From: Rotaria sp. Silwood1
Taxonomy: Eukaryota; Rotifera; Eurotatoria; Philodinida; Philodinidae
Direction of reading: 5' to 3'
Assembly: GCA_905250075.1 (NCBI GenBank)
Contig: CAJNOP010000003.1
Coordinates: forward strand, 2,120,395-2,184,394
DNA length: 64,000 bases
Shown one piece after another: positions 60,237 to 64,000 of this stretch. The notes beneath the pieces are model-generated. The model did no database searches, was not told the origin of the DNA, and saw only the letters and a program-made list of their open reading frames with translations. The position numbers were made by a program, and so were the translations under genes. Within the stretch, counting starts at the first letter, position 1, and each line of letters opens with the position of its first letter.

Positions 60237-63200
60237 ATGTATCGTTTTTCTAGATTAAATTTATTTCAAAGAATAAGATTCAATATGGTTGAACAAAAAG
60301 TACGACCTTTAATTGATCTCTATTTACAGTATCCGATAACATATCTTTCATTATCGGATTTGTACACATATGAAGTTATTATATTACTTATCTATGGTAT
60401 TATAGTAATATTTTCTTTTTGTACGAATTTTATTGCCATAATTATTTTTACATTTGGTCGCCGTTCACGTTCTGAATTATCACCATTTTTGCTCAATTTA
60501 TCTGTATTTAATATAATAATGACTGTTTATTGTATACCATTTACCATAACTTCACTTATATTTCAACGTTGGTTATATCCACGTGCATTATGTATTGTAC
60601 TTGATGTTTTTAAAACATTTTCTGTATCAGGTGTATTATTAACATTAATAGCAATAGCCATTGATCGTTACTGTGCTGTCAAATATCCATTAGCAATTAA
60701 AATCTATTCTGTACATAAAAGAAATTTAATAGCATTATTAATTATATGGCTATTAAGTATTGCTTTAGCCATACTATGGTCACCAGCAAGATCGTTGCCA
60801 ATGCAAGAAAAACGTTTATGGGTTAATTCTCGTTCATTATTAAAAAGTTATATTGGTTCAATTGATAATGTAACAGATACATCGAAATCAGATTATTTAT
60901 TAAAAAGCCTACATTATCAACTTGTTGATACAATTCAATGCGTACCAAATAAAAATCAACGACCAGTTGAAGTTCGACGAACCATATTAAACTTTTTACA
61001 AACATATTTTTTTCCATTATTTATTCTTGGTTTTGTTTATCTACGTATAGCAGCTATGTTATGGAGGCGTTCTAATGATGGAAATAATGATCTTAATGGT
61101 ACAACAATAATAACAAATAATTTATTTACTCATGAAAGCATACAATTCAAAAAGAAATTAAAACAAGTAAGTATTTATGTTTGGTTTTTTGTTAAGAAAA
61201 CTTGGGTGAATGAAACTAACGTCATATTTATAAGTATGTAGTATACAGGAGTTCTGTTAAAATAACGATTAACGTAAGATTGCTTTTTAAATTCAAGTCA
61301 GTAAAATGAATCGGAAATACAGAGAATAAAATTAATAATTATTTCTAGAGCTTGAAATTTCTATGTTGCACAAGAAATAGTCTTTAGTTTAAGGTTTCTA
61401 GTAATTCTATACTGCAAATGTTCTAATACATTTTTTGTGCGTAGTTCTGTATAAATCATGGAATGAAACAATGTTATCATAATAATTGACTATTGTCAGA
61501 TGAACTGGCATTGGACATTTAATTTTCTTCATGTGACAAAAAAAAAACAACATAAAACAAGAAACATAGCCGGAAGACAGAGTATATATATATATATGTT
61601 TTTTTTTGAGATTTTATCTCTTAAATTATGTTTCTTGCTTGATGACGTTATGATGTTTTTAACATTCTATCTATCTGGTTACGCTAACAATAGGAAAAAT
61701 TTTGAACTATTTGTACTGAAGGAGCTGAAAGAAAAAAAATCATAAACATTTGTTTTTTATTTGATCATTTGATGACGCAATAATATTTAATTCAGATTTA
61801 TTTGACTTAATTGCTAAGTACTCTTTTTTTCTATATTTGCAAAATTTCAATAGATAAAATAACATAACATGTCTAAAAATAACATTTATCGCCAGACACA
61901 GAACTACTGTTTTATTAATAGTGTTTCATTATTAGTTTATTGAATAAATATGAATTAGTACTAAAACTATGCAAGTAAAATTTATTGAATTTGACATAGT
62001 GTAAAGAAACATGACGAGCACGGTTTTATATGAGAGTAGAGAAGACATCTGAATCGAAAAGATAGTATAGCCTTCTTATCTTACCAAACATAATCCTATC
62101 ATAGGCTTCAAAAAATGTTGTTTATTAAAATCAAATCCTTTTTCAATTCACAGTACATCTACCGAAATGCTGAAAATTTGCTTCCGTCTTCAAAAAAGTC
62201 TTAATGTCTGCTATGAACGCAATTTATAGGTTCTTTCTTCGTTGTTTTACGGACCATGATCTTTATTTTCTTTTACTTTGTCATATCTGGTTAGTCAGAT
62301 TACTGCTGAAAATAGAAGATAAAAGAATACTTGATTTATATATTCAAATTGACATACAGATAGAAAAACATTAGGTCTATAAATTACATCAATATATTAT
62401 ATTTTTGACAATCAGTTTATATCAATGATGACTGTTTTTCATCAATTATACTTTCGATACAAAATGCGAAATGTAACTAAATTTATTACTAAAGACATTC
62501 ATTACGGAAATAAAACGCCTTATGTCTTCATCCATCCTTTATGTAGGGTGATTATTTCTATAATTTCGCAGAATTAATTCGTCCAGAAATAGTTATCATA
62601 CGAGTTTTTCATAGTTGAATCACTGATATATTTTTAACGTGTATGGGTTTCGATAAAAAGAACAAACAGACATTGATTAACAGTATTTTTACTTCGTTGG
62701 CAAATTTTTAACACGTTTAGTTCCAATGTCATACGAAGTATTTACAGTTTCTTTTTCTATTTAGTAATCTAACAGGAAATACAAGATAATTATCCTTCAT
62801 CAAATGAAAATTCATTATTTGATGAAATAATTATACAGAAGCTTTGTTTTTAATAAAATTTCAAAGAATAGATGTCCTGGAAAAACATTACGCTAATGAA
62901 TATAAACTAAAAACAAAACAAACTTTATCACAAAAAAAGCAATAATAAAAAGAAACTTGTAAATTCCGAACTCTACTTTTTGTTAATTATTCATATCAAT
63001 TGTAATACTTGTTGTACACAAGAAATAATCGATATGCAATCTTTGTTTGACTTCATTTCTATTAAGCATCGACATGTATGTTAAATTCAAACTTTTAGTA
63101 CAAATTTATTCCTCTTAGGTCAAAAGAATAAATAATGAGTTTTATATTAATGTCAACACTGATTTATAATGAGACGAGACAAAACATTTTCCGGAAATCT

Positions 63201-63699
63201 CACGTTACAAAAATATGAAATGAATAAATGATGAAATAATGATCTACGTGAATATTTTATATTTTAATTTCTAGGGAATAAAAATGTTACTTACTGTTGT
63301 TATTTTATATGCTGTACTTTGGTTACCTATGAATGTGTTTCAATTATGTCTTAACTTACTTTGTTATCAAAGAGTACAATATCACAACTTTTGTAGCCAT
63401 GGAACATTACTTCAACTCCTTTACATAGCATCTCATTTTTTAACTGTATCAAATACAGCGATCAATCCTATTATTTATGGTTTTGCTAATATTCGTTTTC
63501 GAGTAAATTATTTTCGAATAAAATAAATAAATTATTGACTATTTGTTATTTTGATTTTGGTTTTATTTAGAGTGATATTCGACAAATAAGACATTGTATT
63601 CTTCATTGTCAAGGACGAACATCATTTTATTATCGTACGAGATTTGCAAGAACACCTTCACATGAACTTCGAAATTTGTCATCAATCAATAGGAAATAA
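60237..63699 (+). CDS. Rhodopsin-family (class A) peptide-type G-protein-coupled receptor
   Basis: Three exons (60237-61166, 63275-63502, 63571-63699) encode 428 aa; intron 1 is 2.1 kb. Seven hydrophobic helices are visible. Class A landmarks: TM1 N64, conserved W112 in the first extracellular loop, C119 in TM3 for the disulphide with C235 in loop 2, D143-R-Y at the end of TM3, W171 in TM4, L-W326-L-P in TM6 (family CWxP) and N374-P-I-I-Y in TM7. The TM2 sodium-site aspartate (2.50) is N92 in NLSVFNIIM, an uncommon change. Loop 2 is long and charged. The layout fits invertebrate neuropeptide receptors, but the ligand cannot be named. It is a plasma-membrane receptor with a short extracellular N-terminus lacking a signal peptide. 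AATAAA at 63929-63934 is its likely poly(A) signal. Confidence 0.85.
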
Positions 63700-64000
63700 A
63701 CTTCTTTTTCAGAGTAATTGATATTATACTTTCAACAACTAACAAAATTAAATACCAGCATTCAAAAATATTGAGAAAAAGCTTTTTGATATAGCAACAA
63801 AATTCAATACTATTATTATTATTATTATTTTATTTTTATGCACTTGTTAATGAATAAGTGTTGTAGAATGATTGTTGTTATTGCAACAGTCTGTTGGTTT
63901 GTTCCGACTCATTTCGTTTTGCTTCATTAATAAAAATGGAACATTAAAAACAAACACATTTACGAATTGCGATATTTGATAACCACCTTCGATAGTTGAT
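63700..64000. other. GPCR 3' untranslated region and flank
   Basis: An ATT microsatellite lies near 63811-63832 and AATAAA at 63929-63934. Nothing coding is seen. Confidence 0.6.

Noticed and set aside
1-64000. CRISPR arrays, bacterial operons, rRNA, tRNA and telomeric repeats
   Set aside because: None seen; the sequence is a eukaryotic nuclear region and the repeats present are dispersed inverted repeats and microsatellites.

Overview
This window is nuclear DNA from a small, AT-rich metazoan genome. The genes are eukaryotic, and most have several introns. Most introns are only about 50-85 nt, with GT...AG ends, and the standard genetic code fits every frame. The gene content is animal: Dicer, CK2 beta, MARCHF5, DNAJC8, the ciliary proteins CFAP210 and ODF2/cenexin, an egghead-type glycosyltransferase and a rhodopsin-family receptor. 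Base composition, intron size, intron-free odd genes and splice acceptors placed just upstream of several start codons are all compatible with a bdelloid rotifer such as Rotaria or Adineta. That assignment is an inference; no rRNA or mitochondrial marker is present to prove it.

Layout. 1-2.87 kb is non-coding and holds a tandem duplication, one copy of which is interrupted by a small inverted-repeat transposon. 2.87-7.2 kb holds a convergent pair: an intronless P450-like gene that lacks the heme-ligating cysteine (+), and CFAP210 (-). After a 4 kb gap come DNAJC8 (+, 11.2-14.4), egghead-like (+, 15.8-17.3) and CK2 beta (+, 17.9-18.9). After a 3 kb gap come an intronless GNAT acetyltransferase (-, 21.9-22.8), MARCHF5 (+, 23.2-24.6) and a complete 20-exon Dicer (+, 24.8-36.2). 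Then follow a 90-residue calcium-loop-like protein (+, 37.7-38.1), a secreted protein with Gly-Pro-Leu repeats (-, 41.5-42.6), ODF2/cenexin (-, 45.2-50.4), a 9.8 kb gene-free stretch with two large foldback elements, and a peptide-type GPCR (+, 60.2-63.7). A 10-N gap lies at 22826-22835. I joined the exons of every multi-exon gene by hand. Exon lengths sum to whole codons in all genes where I tallied them, and the resulting proteins are close to family length (Dicer 1979 aa, ODF2 810 aa, CFAP210 559 aa).

The most interesting signals are these. (1) The Dicer helicase has a broken Walker A motif and weakened motifs V and VI, while both RNase III centres are intact. (2) Dicer's 19 introns are bimodal (14 of 54-84 nt, 5 of 722-1211 nt), and all five long introns contain an inverted repeat that would fold into a hairpin. 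Similar foldbacks sit in DNAJC8 and ODF2 introns, and the DNAJC8 and Dicer intron 8 copies belong to one family. (3) Egghead/CK2 beta and MARCHF5/Dicer are closely spaced same-strand pairs, each with a poly(A) signal followed by a strong orphan 3' splice site, as expected for operons resolved by spliced-leader trans-splicing. (4) The P450-like protein has lost its heme ligand. (5) A 1.4 kb foldback at 52.3-53.7 kb has arms of about 600 nt.

CFAP210 and ODF2 act in cilia and centrioles, MARCHF5 at the mitochondrial outer membrane, CK2 beta as a kinase subunit, DNAJC8 in splicing, and Dicer in small-RNA production. I see no shared pathway linking the neighbours.
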